Shown: piece by piece, positions 33,901 through 42,955 of the stretch
How the letters are laid out: each line of letters begins with the position of its first letter
Numbering within the stretch: the first letter of the stretch is position 1
Origin: Terrimonas_A sp036262095
GTDB taxonomy: Bacteria; Bacteroidota; Bacteroidia; Chitinophagales; Chitinophagaceae
NCBI GenBank assembly: GCA_036262095.1
Contig: DATAJQ010000050.1
Coordinates: 62,001-126,000 of the forward strand
Direction: 5' to 3'
Length of the DNA: 64,000 nt
Position numbers and translations under genes: made by a program
Notes under the pieces: generated by a model
The model's database searches: none
The model's input: only the letters and a program-made list of their open reading frames with translations
Told to the model about the DNA's origin: nothing

Positions 33901-34971
33901 GAACTGGTTCAACTGCGATGAATAATAGTTAATGCCGCCAAAAAAACTTCCGATCCAGGTACCGCCTTCCCGGTCTTTGCAAAAAGAGTAGATCACATTG
34001 TCGGTGATCGAGAACGGATTGCTGTATTCCTTTTGGATATGCTGGCGATAACCGTTGCTGAGGTCCACAATATAGATACCCGTTTCAGTTCCTAACCAGT
34101 ATTCGTGCTTCGACTGACGGATGATCTTATGTATTTGTATACTGCCGGCATTGGGATCGTCCTGGAAAATATTGGTGAGACTATTCGTCTTTGTATTAAA
34201 AAGCAAAGCCTGGTTCATCGTGCCGATCAGCAAAGTGCTGTCGCTGGCCGGATATATATCCTGGATAAAGGTCAATGGTTTTTTACCGTTCAATGCAGCC
34301 AGATCATAAGAAATGAAACCTCCTGTAGCGGGGTTATATTTTTTGATGGTGCCATAACTGGTGGCGATCCATAACTCACCTTGTGCAGAAATGGATAGGG
34401 CGATGGTCTGTGTGCTGTCGCTCGAAAAAGTTTTTAACCGGCCGGTGCGGGTATCGTATTGTGAAAGAGTGAAATTATTAATGATCCATATACTGCCAGA
34501 ACTGTCGCGGCTGATATAACGGGTTTCACCGCCGGCCAGCTTTTTAAAAGCCGTGAAGCGTTCCGAAACGGGATCATATATATAGACCCCCTTATAAGTG
34601 CCGATCCACAATTGTTCCTTTTCATCTTCGTATAAACTCAGAATGGAATTGCTGCCCAGGCTTAAAGAATCTTCCGGATCGTTCCGGAAAATTTTGAAAG
34701 TGGTGCCGTCAAACCGGTTGAGCCCATTACGGGTGCCAAACCACATAAAGCCTTTCTTGTCCTGCAATATGCTGGTGATGGTATTGCTGGAAAGCCCGTT
34801 GCTGACCTGGTAATTCTTAAAATAGTAGGATTGAGCACCCACGGAAAAGGGGAGCAGGAAAATAAAGATTGATATAAGAAACCTGTTTCTCAATATGCAT
34901 CGCAATGGCAGCCCTTCAAAAATAAAGGAAGGAGTTGAGAGAATCCAGCCTGTTTTCCCATATTGATACAT
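30925..34971 (-). CDS. Hybrid two-component system regulator (HTCS) of the PUL
   Basis: A 1348-residue one-protein signalling chain. After a signal/anchor segment (about 28-45, FLISIFIFLLPFSVGAQS) come two seven-bladed Reg_prop propellers with repeated GLNRFD/GxW(I/V)GT motifs, a Y_Y_Y domain (about 690-760), a membrane helix (about 795-815), HisKA with His852 (HEIRTPLTLI), HATPase (GTGIGLPLARS), a receiver with Asp1145 (SDIMMPVMDG) and a C-terminal AraC-type HTH (about 1245-1340). The periplasmic propeller senses a glycan intermediate and the HTH activates the divergent susC operon. The true start may be an internal TTG nearer the signal peptide, since 27 residues precede it. Confidence 0.94.
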   Translation of the reverse strand: MYQYGKTGWILSTPSFIFEGLPLRCILRNRFLISIFIFLLPFSVGAQSYYFKNYQVSNGLSSNTITSILQDKKGFMWFGTRNGLNRFDGTTFKIFRNDPEDSLSLGSNSILSLYEDEKEQLWIGTYKGVYIYDPVSERFTAFKKLAGGETRYISRDSSGSIWIINNFTLSQYDTRTGRLKTFSSDSTQTIALSISAQGELWIATSYGTIKKYNPATGGFISYDLAALNGKKPLTFIQDIYPASDSTLLIGTMNQALLFNTKTNSLTNIFQDDPNAGSIQIHKIIRQSKHEYWLGTETGIYIVDLSNGYRQHIQKEYSNPFSITDNVIYSFCKDREGGTWIGSFFGGINYYSSQLNQFRKYFPNKSNNSISGNLVHEICEDQYGHIWIGTEDAGLNKLDPRTGRITQFMPGKTPGSISYQNIHGLVADGDRLWIGTYEHGLDVMDIPTGKVVRHYATNNSSLQGNFIVTLYKTSANEILIGAWNGLFRYNWENDSFTRDPFFNMQIQTIHEDADGTIWVGSYGNGVYYRSPHTGKSGNFRYDLNDPNSLPTNYVNNLYQDSRKNLWISTEAGLCKFDRSTGKTTRFNKNGLSDKQVFRVLEDGKGLLWVSTSRGLLCLDPSNGTTKTYTTVNGLLSEQFNYNSGYKSTDGSFYFGTLKGMISFNPGSLKKDEFIPPVYITGLQVNNHEMSANKTGSPLKESVMYANEIVLPYDSSTLSFDIAALSYVTPEINEYAYIMEGLDKEWTSLKSNRKIFYTKLPPGSYTFRVKGSGSGEIWNEKEAVLKIQVLPPWWASLWAYILYTLASAAILWTIFRYYHIALKEKNKRKIETLEIEKEREIYNAKIEFFTNIAHEIRTPLTLIRLPLDKLLKNETDNPSLAESLTMMKKNTNRLIDLTDQLLDFRKAEANKFSLNFIRTDITDLLKELFASFKPVAEQKKISLRLEVPRVPLHASVDPEAFRKILGNLFNNAIKYADTTVVVRLLPFNSDDNVFHIEIRNDGHLIPYELKEKIFEPFYRLKETARQAGTGIGLPLARSLAELHKGVLDLKRPENGLNVFLLSIPIHQENEINLQEYETFEVSTVQEEMAPEQTDPGKMSLLIVEDNKEILQFIQRELQNSFTIYKAHNGEEALQLLEKENIQLVISDIMMPVMDGIELCRRMKTDLQYSHIPIILLTAKNTLHSKIEGLEVGADAYIEKPFSLEHLQAQINNLLTNRNIIKEYFAKSPLTHIKGIASSKADKNFLEELHQIIQANITDMDLDVDKLSRMMNMSRTSFYRKIKGLSDLTPNELINISRLKKAAELLAEGEYKINEVASMVGYSLNSNFSRDFHKQFGVTPSNYLSSLPRNG

Positions 34972-35100
34972 TTTGAAAACAATTTGGAACGCTCAGATTG
35001 CCGCGTAAAGGAAATTAGTATTTGTTTCGTGGGTCATTTGCCGGTTTCCGGCATAAAATATAATGATAGTTCTTTATTCATTACCAAAACGATTGCATCT

Positions 35101-38100
35101 ATGCCAAGCAGCATTACCAGTTATGTACGGTATCTTTCCGTTCTACTGCTTTTTCTTTTCCTGTTCATGATCTCGGTTGCGCAAAGCAGCCGCATGACCG
35201 GCAGGGTTATTTCCCAGGAGGATAATAAACCCCTGGCTGGCGTTTCCGTTCAATTGAAGGGGAAACAGACCGGTACCACCACTGATGAAGGAGGTCTGTT
35301 TTCGATTGCCGCCGCTCCGGGCGACACATTGATCATTTCATACGTGGGTTATGAAAGTGTTGAACTGGCTTTCAGTAATGCTGCGGATATTACTGTTCCG
35401 CTTCACGCTGCAGCTGCCGCCATGCAGGATGTGGTAGTGGTGGGTTATGGTACCCAAAGAAGAAAAGACCTAACAGGCTCTTTGAGCTCTGTAAATGGGA
35501 AAGACCTGAAATCACTGCCTGTTCCCAATGTAGGTGAAGCATTGCAGGGTAGGGCGGCCGGCGTTCAGATCGTTTCATCCGGTGCACCAGGCAGCAATGT
35601 CACCATCAGGGTGAGAGGTACGGGCACCATAAATAATAGCGATCCGCTGCTGGTGATCGACGGAGTGCCTGCAGATATTCCGCTGAATAACATCAGCCCT
35701 GATGATATCGCTTCCATTGAAGTACTGAAAGATGCATCCTCCGCTGCGATATACGGATCGAGAGGCGCCAATGGCGTAGTGTTGATCACTACCAAACGCG
35801 GGGCCAGTGGAAGGAACAGTCTTGAGTTCAAAAGTTTTGCCGGTGTGCAAAAAGCGACCGATATGGTGCCTATGCTCACTGCCAGGCAATTTGCTTCCCT
35901 CCATAACGAAATGATGATCAATAACGGGCAGGCTCAGAACCCTGCTTTCGCTGATCCTGCAACACTGGGAAATGGTACTGATTGGTTAGGTGCTTTATTC
36001 CGTTCTGCTCCGATGCAGAGCTATTCCCTGTCTTATTCAGGTGGGAATGCCAAAACAACTTATTATGTGTCCGGGAATGTATTTGACCAGGAAGGTATCG
36101 TGATCAATACAGGTTATCGCCGCTACACTGTTCAGTTCAATAGCGAGTCGCGTGTATTTGACTGGCTGAAATTCGGTAACAATCTTTCGCTTAACCATGA
36201 TATCAAGAAAAGCGGCTCTTATGATATCCGCAATGCAATGTCGGCCCTGCCTACACAGCCGATCTATAACCCTGATGGCTCTTATGCAGGCCCAGTAGGG
36301 CAGCCATCCTGGGTAGGTGATGTGGCCAACCCCATTGGTAAGGCGACGATCAATAACAACACAACCAAAGGGTATAATATCCTTGGAAATATTTATGGCG
36401 AACTGACCCTTATGCGCGGCCTCAAATTCAAATCAACTGCAGGCATACAGGCTGCTTTCTGGGATTCGCGCAACTGGGCACCGAAATATAACTGGCAACC
36501 CATTCCACAACCGAATTCTTACCTGGCAGAAGCCTATAACAAATCGCTTACCTGGCTTTGGGATAATTATTTTACCTATGACACACGTTTCGGTGATCAT
36601 AATCTTACTGTCCTGGCAGGAAGCAGTGCGCAAGCCAGCCGGTATGATGGCATGAATGGTTCCATCCAGCAATTTGCAAGTGATGTAACGCAGCAGTTGA
36701 GCAATGGTACCATCCTGCCTACAGTAGGTGGCGGTGCTAATGAATGGGCCCTGTTCTCCCTGATGGGCCGTGTGAACTATGGTTATAAGAATAAATATCT
36801 TTTAACAGCTACTGTCCGCCGCGATGGTTCTTCCCGGTTTGGTAAAGACAACCGCTATGGCACTTTCCCTTCTGCTTCTGCAGCATGGAGAATATCTGAA
36901 GAAGGTTTTTTTAAGAAAACAGATATGGTCAATGATCTGAAGCTGCGCGTGGGTTATGGTGTTACGGGTAACCAGAACATAGGTAACTATTCTTTCGCTT
37001 CCGTTCTGCAAACGGTTCAATATAATTTCAACGGCACAGCGGTAACGGCAATCGTTCCATTGATGATCCCCAACCCCGGCATCAGATGGGAAAGGGTAGA
37101 GCAGGCTAACTTCGGCCTGGATGCGACACTCTTTAATAACCGCGTGAATGTAACTCTCGACGGTTATATCAAGAACACCAATGATATGCTGGTGCCTATG
37201 TCGGTTCCCATTTCTACCGGTTATTCAGATATTGTGGTACCCAGTATCAATTTGGGCAAAGTGCAGAACAGGGGGATCGAACTGACCGTTTCCACACAAA
37301 ATACCAAGGGGGCATTTGAATGGAATACCAGCTTTAATGTTGCTTACAATCAAAACCGGATCATCCGGCTGAATGATACTATTCCTATGTATACCGGAAG
37401 TATTGGTTTAAACCAAAACCTGTCTGTCCAGCACCCGGGAGGTTATCCCATCAACGAGTTTTATGGGTTTGTGACCAATGGTCTTTTCCAGACACAAAAA
37501 GAAGTGGATGATTATGCGGTGCAGGTGCCGGGTTCTGATCCTTTTAACCGTACCTCTCCCGGTGATATCCGTTTCAGGGACCTGAACAATGATGGAAAGA
37601 TCGATGACAACGACCGCACATTCCTCGGCAACCCCAATCCTTCCTTTATTTTTGCGATGAACAATACTTTCGCCTGGAAAGGTTTTGATCTTGGTATTTT
37701 CCTGCAAGGTGTTGCAGGCAACAAGATCTATAATGCGAACCGCATTTACCAGGAAGGAATGGCAGTAGCCATGAATCAAACCACAGCCGTGCTTGATCGC
37801 TGGACAGGCCCTAACACCAGCAATGCCATGCCCCGTGCAGTGTTCAATGATCCTAATAAGAACACACGCGTTTCTGACCGGTTCATTGAAGACGGTTCTT
37901 ACCTGCGTATCAAAAATGTGACACTGGGATATACGCTTCCTAAGCGCATTGCTGAAAAAGCAAAAATGAGTTCAGCAAGGATATATCTCTCTGCGCAGAA
38001 CCTTGTCACGTTCACCAAATACACCGGCTTCGATCCTGAAGTTCCTGCTAATGGCATTGACCTGAATGTGTATCCTGTTACCAGGACACTAAGCGCCGGT

Positions 38101-38118
38101 ATCAATATTAGTTTTTAA
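35101..38118 (+). CDS. SusC/RagA-type TonB-dependent glycan transporter
   Basis: A 1005-residue outer membrane transporter from MPSSITSYVRYLSVLLLFLF. A CarboxypepD_reg-like domain (TGRVISQEDNKPLAGVSVQL) is followed by a plug with the SusC signature QDVVVVGYGTQRRKDLTGSL and GAPGSNVTIRVRG, then a 22-strand barrel ending in LSAGINISF. It imports oligosaccharides using TonB energy with the SusD lid encoded next. A longer frame to 34963 overlaps the divergent regulator gene and lacks a signal peptide at its end, so it is not used. It is the first gene of the PUL operon. Confidence 0.96.
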   Translation: MPSSITSYVRYLSVLLLFLFLFMISVAQSSRMTGRVISQEDNKPLAGVSVQLKGKQTGTTTDEGGLFSIAAAPGDTLIISYVGYESVELAFSNAADITVPLHAAAAAMQDVVVVGYGTQRRKDLTGSLSSVNGKDLKSLPVPNVGEALQGRAAGVQIVSSGAPGSNVTIRVRGTGTINNSDPLLVIDGVPADIPLNNISPDDIASIEVLKDASSAAIYGSRGANGVVLITTKRGASGRNSLEFKSFAGVQKATDMVPMLTARQFASLHNEMMINNGQAQNPAFADPATLGNGTDWLGALFRSAPMQSYSLSYSGGNAKTTYYVSGNVFDQEGIVINTGYRRYTVQFNSESRVFDWLKFGNNLSLNHDIKKSGSYDIRNAMSALPTQPIYNPDGSYAGPVGQPSWVGDVANPIGKATINNNTTKGYNILGNIYGELTLMRGLKFKSTAGIQAAFWDSRNWAPKYNWQPIPQPNSYLAEAYNKSLTWLWDNYFTYDTRFGDHNLTVLAGSSAQASRYDGMNGSIQQFASDVTQQLSNGTILPTVGGGANEWALFSLMGRVNYGYKNKYLLTATVRRDGSSRFGKDNRYGTFPSASAAWRISEEGFFKKTDMVNDLKLRVGYGVTGNQNIGNYSFASVLQTVQYNFNGTAVTAIVPLMIPNPGIRWERVEQANFGLDATLFNNRVNVTLDGYIKNTNDMLVPMSVPISTGYSDIVVPSINLGKVQNRGIELTVSTQNTKGAFEWNTSFNVAYNQNRIIRLNDTIPMYTGSIGLNQNLSVQHPGGYPINEFYGFVTNGLFQTQKEVDDYAVQVPGSDPFNRTSPGDIRFRDLNNDGKIDDNDRTFLGNPNPSFIFAMNNTFAWKGFDLGIFLQGVAGNKIYNANRIYQEGMAVAMNQTTAVLDRWTGPNTSNAMPRAVFNDPNKNTRVSDRFIEDGSYLRIKNVTLGYTLPKRIAEKAKMSSARIYLSAQNLVTFTKYTGFDPEVPANGIDLNVYPVTRTLSAGINISF

Positions 38119-38137
38119 TAGCTCAAATTGTTTCTGT

Positions 38138-39637
38138 ATGAAAACAGTTAAAAATACGATTGTGATCATCACTGCACTGGTATTTTGCAGTTGCAGTAAA
38201 TTCTTAGATAAAGCCCCGCTCGATTCTGTGAACACGTCCAATTTCTGGTTAACGGAATCGGATGCTATTGCCGGTATCAACGGCGCTTACCAGCCTTTGC
38301 AATGGCCCAAACTGTATAACCTGCGTATGTGGACGACTGATATCTGGGCCGGGAACAGTGTAGTAGGGGCCGGTGGCGGAACAGACGGCATCGAAACGCA
38401 GGATATTGCCAATTTTGTAACGGCTACCGATAATGCAGCAGCACTCGATATCTGGCGTGGACCTGCACCAGGTATCCTGCGTGCTAACCTTGTTTTGCAG
38501 AATGTTCCTTCCATGAATATCGATGGAGAATTGAAGAACAGGATACTGGGGGAAGCCCGTTTTTTAAGAGCTACCTATTATTTTATACTTGCCCGTTTAT
38601 TCGGAGATGTGCCTTTGATCACTGTTCCGCAAATACCTTCAGACGATCTGCGTCCTACACGCACCAGCAAGTCGGAAGTGTATAACCTGATCATTGATGA
38701 CCTCACACAAGCGATCTCATTACTTCCTCCACGCACCAGTTATTCCGGTACAGATATCGGCCGTGCTTCCAAAGGAGCTGCTGCAGGCATGCTGGCAAAA
38801 GTTTATCTCACCTTGGGGCAATACCAGAAAACGCTTGATCTGTGCGAGCAGGTGGCTTCATTGGGTTATACACTGAACGCAAACTATAGCGATAATTTCA
38901 GCCCCCTCACCAAAAACTCCAGCGAATCACTTTTTGAAGTGCAGTATATCGGTAAAACCAGCTATAGCTTTTGGGATAATGAAAACCAGTCGTCCTGGGT
39001 AAGCACTTTCACCGGTCCGCGCAACAGTGATTTTGTTGGTGGCGGATATGGATGGGATCAGCCGACACAGGAGTTTGTGAATGCCTATGAAGCCGGTGAT
39101 ACGCGTAAAGATCAAACAGTTCTTTATGCAGGCGGGCCAAATTTTGATGGCAAAACTTACCAGGCTTCTTACTCCATGACAGGTTATAACCTGCGGAAAT
39201 TCCTGGTGCCAAAATCCATTTCTCCTGATTATGATACCAATCCTGCTGACTTTCCTGTATTGCGCTACTCAGATGTGTTGCTGATGCAGGCTGAAGCTTT
39301 GAATGAATTAGGTAAAACAGCAGAAGCACAATTGCCTTCCACCTCCATCAATGCAGGAGGACCTTTGAACAGGGTAAGAAGAAGGGCTGGTCTGCCGGAT
39401 GTGCAGGGGCTGAACCAGGCTGCATTGCGCGAAAAAATATTGCACGAGCGAAGAATGGAGCTGGCTTTCGAAGGCCATTGGTGGTTCGACCTGGTAAGAG
39501 TGAACAATGGGCAATATGGATTGGATTTCCTGCACAGCATCGGTAAATCCAATGCTGCAACTAAACATTTACTACTGCCGATACCACAAAAAGAGATCGA
39601 AGCCAATCCTAACCTCGTACAAAACCCGGGTTACTGA
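38138..39637 (+). CDS. SusD/RagB-family nutrient-binding lipoprotein
   Basis: A 499-residue lipoprotein. The N-terminus NTIVIITALVFCSCSKFLDK has Cys19 as the probable lipidated residue. TPR-like helices include ILGEARFLRATYYFILARL, and the C-terminus has LREKILHERRMELAFEGHWWFDLVR, a family hallmark. It forms the surface lid of the SusC channel and binds glycan. It follows susC by 19 bases. Confidence 0.95.
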   Translation: MKTVKNTIVIITALVFCSCSKFLDKAPLDSVNTSNFWLTESDAIAGINGAYQPLQWPKLYNLRMWTTDIWAGNSVVGAGGGTDGIETQDIANFVTATDNAAALDIWRGPAPGILRANLVLQNVPSMNIDGELKNRILGEARFLRATYYFILARLFGDVPLITVPQIPSDDLRPTRTSKSEVYNLIIDDLTQAISLLPPRTSYSGTDIGRASKGAAAGMLAKVYLTLGQYQKTLDLCEQVASLGYTLNANYSDNFSPLTKNSSESLFEVQYIGKTSYSFWDNENQSSWVSTFTGPRNSDFVGGGYGWDQPTQEFVNAYEAGDTRKDQTVLYAGGPNFDGKTYQASYSMTGYNLRKFLVPKSISPDYDTNPADFPVLRYSDVLLMQAEALNELGKTAEAQLPSTSINAGGPLNRVRRRAGLPDVQGLNQAALREKILHERRMELAFEGHWWFDLVRVNNGQYGLDFLHSIGKSNAATKHLLLPIPQKEIEANPNLVQNPGY

Positions 39638-39650
39638 TCATAGCTTTTAT

Positions 39651-41147
39651 ATGAACCATCAAAAAACTTTTATGCTTGCATATAACCATACCACCCAAAA
39701 AATAAAACCGGTTTATCTGGCTGGTTTAACGCTTGCTTTTCTCCTCCTGTTCTTTTCCTGCAAGAAGGTCGATAAGATGGAATTGAATAAAGGTGATAAT
39801 CCCCTTACACTTTCTGCTGACAAAAGCTCAGTAGTGCTGGAAGAAAAGAACCGCTCTGCTGATGCTGTTATACTTAACTGGACAAGCGGTTCCAATAAAG
39901 GAACAAATGCTTCTATATCGTATACATTGAAGATAGACAAGCAGGGTAATAATTTCAGCCAGGCCATTACAGAAGAAATGGGTAAAGCCGTGCTTACCAG
40001 GAAGTATTCTGTAAGTGATCTGAATAACCTGGTCACCAGCCATTGGGGCACAGCACCTGGTGCAGAAGTTACGCTCGAAGCAAAAGTGATCCTGTCCGTA
40101 TCCAATGATCCCAAACTGGCCGACTCTTCCAATGTTTTTGTTTTTAAAGTAAAAACCTATCAACCGGTAAGTACTACATTATATTTGATCGGTGATGCTG
40201 CGCCGAATGGCTGGGATAATAACCAGGCTGCAGCTTTATCACCCAGTCTTAGCGAACCTGGAGTGTTTACCTGGCAGGGTCAATTGCGTGCAGGTGATTT
40301 CAAATTCATTACAACCCTCGGTCAGTTCCTGCCTTCCTATAACAAGGGAGTGGACGCAGATCATCTTGTTTTCCGCACATCAGACAGTGAGCCGGACGAT
40401 AAATTTACCAATATCAGCCAGGGGATGTATAATATCACTGTAAACCTGCTGAACCTGACTATCTCAGTTACAGCAGCGAATACGCCCCCTTATACAAGAT
40501 TATGGATGCTGGGTGATGCTGTACCTACAGGTTGGAATATTGATAACCCCTCTGAAATGCGGGTTGATTCTTCCAATATGTTCGTGTTCACCTATAACGG
40601 GATATTGACTGCCGGGGAATTCAAGATACCGGTGGCAACTGGCAATTTCAGCACAGATTATTATATGCCGCTGAGCAATCACCCGGCAATCACAGAAACA
40701 TCTGTTCAGTTGGTGCCCAATGGCAGCCCGGATAATAAATGGCAGATCACCAATCCTGGTCCGTATAAGATCAAACTGGATCTGCAAAACCTGTCGATCC
40801 AGATAAAGCCATTCACACCATATACCAATATCTGGATGGTGGGGGATGCAACACCTGTTGGCTGGAATATTGATAACCCTCAACCTCTGACACCTGTGGC
40901 GGGTAATCCATATGAGTTTACGTACACTGGCCCAATGAGCGTTGGTGAGTTCAAATTTCCGCTGGCAACAGGCAACTGGGGTTGCGATTATTTTATGCCT
41001 GTGATCAATGGTTCCGGCCCGGGAAGCACCCAGATGAAGTTTGTGGCTTCCGGCAGTCCTGATTTTAAATGGAAAATTGCACAGGCCGGTAATTACAAGA
41101 TCACCATTAATCAATTGTATGAAACTATTTCTATTGTGAAGCAATAG
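39651..41147 (+). CDS. SusE/SusF-like surface glycan-binding lipoprotein with three repeats
   Basis: A 498-residue lipoprotein. The N-terminal helix (LAGLTLAFLLLFFSCKK) ends in a lipobox. A SusE-type Ig-like domain (about 30-170) precedes three starch-binding-like repeats of about 108 residues, at 177-283, 284-393 and 394-498, each starting W/Y-x-(L/V/I)-GDAxPxGW. Each ends with a conserved glycine-rich strand leading to I-T-(V/I)-x-L. Such repeats carry aromatic platforms for glucan chains. A longer frame starting inside susD at 39507 is rejected because it has no signal. It lies 13 bases after susD. Confidence 0.85.
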   Translation: MNHQKTFMLAYNHTTQKIKPVYLAGLTLAFLLLFFSCKKVDKMELNKGDNPLTLSADKSSVVLEEKNRSADAVILNWTSGSNKGTNASISYTLKIDKQGNNFSQAITEEMGKAVLTRKYSVSDLNNLVTSHWGTAPGAEVTLEAKVILSVSNDPKLADSSNVFVFKVKTYQPVSTTLYLIGDAAPNGWDNNQAAALSPSLSEPGVFTWQGQLRAGDFKFITTLGQFLPSYNKGVDADHLVFRTSDSEPDDKFTNISQGMYNITVNLLNLTISVTAANTPPYTRLWMLGDAVPTGWNIDNPSEMRVDSSNMFVFTYNGILTAGEFKIPVATGNFSTDYYMPLSNHPAITETSVQLVPNGSPDNKWQITNPGPYKIKLDLQNLSIQIKPFTPYTNIWMVGDATPVGWNIDNPQPLTPVAGNPYEFTYTGPMSVGEFKFPLATGNWGCDYFMPVINGSGPGSTQMKFVASGSPDFKWKIAQAGNYKITINQLYETISIVKQ

Positions 41148-41164
41148 ATCCTGATCAAACCCTA

Positions 41165-42940
41165 ATGATAAATAAAGAACAGATGCGGATGAAGTATTTA
41201 AGCTGTGGCTTACTGGCTTTGCTGGTCATAACAGCCGGATGTAAGAGAGATGAACCGAAGAACGATCCCATCACTTATGGGGCCTCTTTTGCGTTGACTG
41301 TTTATACAGATAAAGCAATGTATGCGCCGGGTGAAAAGATCCAGTTCACCCTGAATAAGCCTCTTACAGGAAATATTAAAATACGGTACAGGCATTTGAA
41401 TGAAACCATCAGCGAAATGCCGCTATCAGGTAATTCCTGGACCTGGACAGCGCCTGCAGCCGATTTTACCGGTTACCTTGTTGACTTGTACGAAGTAGTG
41501 GAGAACAAAGAAAAGATCCATGCCAGCGTTGCGGTGGATGTATCATCCGACTGGGTAAAATTCCCACGATATGGCTTCCTGACCAATTTCGGGCAACTCA
41601 GCAATGATGATATCAGTAAAGTGGTCAAAAATCTTTCCCGCCATCATATTAACGGCATTCAATATTACGACTGGCTGTATAAGCATCATAAGCCGCTGGC
41701 CGGCACAGCCGCTGCACCGCAGAACAGCTGGAAGGAAATCTCCAATAAAGATGTATACCTCTCTACCTTGAAAGGATATATCAAAGCAGCGCACGATAAT
41801 AATATCCGCTCGATGTTTTATAACCTGGCTTTCGGTGCCCTCGATGATGCAGCAGCGGATGGCGTAGCAGAGGAATGGTATGCTTATAAAGATGCCAGCC
41901 ATGGGCAAAAAGACAAACATGATCTGCCACAGCCTTTTTTCAAGAGCGATATTTTTGTGTTGGATGCAGGTAATACCAACTGGCAAAATTATCTCGCTGC
42001 TAAGAATGCCGATGTATATGGCGCACTGGATTTTGACGGCTATCATGTGGATGCTCTCGGTGATCGCGGAAGTCTTTACACGTTCACCGGTCAGCAGATC
42101 AACCAGGCGGCTACGTTCAAACCTTTTTTACAGGCAATGAAAAATGCAGCGCCAGCAAAGCGGCTGGTGATGAATGCAGTGAATCAGTACGGACAACAAG
42201 CCGGTATTGCCGCGTCGCCGGTTGATTTCTTGTATACCGAAGTATGGGGACCTAACGAAGAATTTGAAGACCTGGCGAATATCATTGCTAATAACGATTT
42301 TTATAGTGGCGGCACCAAAAAAACAGTACTGGCTGCTTACGTGAATTATGCGCATGCGGACAATCCCGGTTATTTCAATACCCCTGCCGTGTTGCTGGCT
42401 GATGCAGTTATATTTTCCTTTGGGGGTTCACATCTCGAGTTGGGTGAACATTTATTGGGCAAGGAGTATTTCCCCAACAATAACCTGCAAATGCCTGATG
42501 AACTGAAAGTATCCCTGCTGCGCTATTACGATTTCCTGGTGGCGTATGAAAACCTGTTGCGCGATGGCGGTAGTTTTAATACCCCTGCGCTGATTTGTAC
42601 CAATGGCAAACTATCATTGAGCAACTGGCCTGCTGCAACAGGAAAAGTTGCCGTTAATGGTAAAGTGGTTGGAAACAGGCAGGTAATGCACCTCCTCAAT
42701 TTTACCAATGCCAATTCACTGGAATGGCGGGATACACATGCTACTCAGCCTCAACCTGCGCTGATAGAGAATGCAGCTTTGGATTTTACTGCATCAGGCA
42801 CGGTGAAAAAATTATGGCTGGCTTCACCTGATTTTAATAATGGTGTGGCTGCTGCTATATCGTTTACTCAAACCGGCAACAAAGTTTCATTTACGCTCCC
42901 TTTCCTGAAATACTGGGATATGTTGGTAGCGGAATATTGA
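41165..42940 (+). CDS. GH66 dextranase-like lipoprotein
   Basis: A 591-residue enzyme, or 583 if the third Met (41189) is used. The lipobox VITAGC places it as a lipoprotein, Cys26. An N-terminal Ig-like domain (about 35-125) leads into the GH66 barrel with PRYGFLTNF, HHINGIQYYDWLYKHHKP, nucleophile Asp296 (YHVDALGDRG) and acid/base Glu359 (YTEVWGPNEEF). A C-terminal beta domain follows. GH66 enzymes cleave internal alpha-1,6-glucosidic bonds of dextran; some make cyclic isomalto-oligosaccharides. As a surface lipoprotein it would produce fragments for the neighbouring SusCD pair. Confidence 0.9.
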   Translation: MINKEQMRMKYLSCGLLALLVITAGCKRDEPKNDPITYGASFALTVYTDKAMYAPGEKIQFTLNKPLTGNIKIRYRHLNETISEMPLSGNSWTWTAPAADFTGYLVDLYEVVENKEKIHASVAVDVSSDWVKFPRYGFLTNFGQLSNDDISKVVKNLSRHHINGIQYYDWLYKHHKPLAGTAAAPQNSWKEISNKDVYLSTLKGYIKAAHDNNIRSMFYNLAFGALDDAAADGVAEEWYAYKDASHGQKDKHDLPQPFFKSDIFVLDAGNTNWQNYLAAKNADVYGALDFDGYHVDALGDRGSLYTFTGQQINQAATFKPFLQAMKNAAPAKRLVMNAVNQYGQQAGIAASPVDFLYTEVWGPNEEFEDLANIIANNDFYSGGTKKTVLAAYVNYAHADNPGYFNTPAVLLADAVIFSFGGSHLELGEHLLGKEYFPNNNLQMPDELKVSLLRYYDFLVAYENLLRDGGSFNTPALICTNGKLSLSNWPAATGKVAVNGKVVGNRQVMHLLNFTNANSLEWRDTHATQPQPALIENAALDFTASGTVKKLWLASPDFNNGVAAAISFTQTGNKVSFTLPFLKYWDMLVAEY

Positions 42941-42955
42941 TCATACAATATAATT

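Noticed and set aside
34963..35100. Longer start for susC overlapping the HTCS start
   Set aside because: The added residues are polar and precede a proper signal peptide at 35101, so the upstream ATG is unlikely.
39507..39650. Longer start for the SusE/F-like gene
   Set aside because: It would lie inside the susD gene and lacks a signal peptide; the start at 39651 gives a lipoprotein signal.
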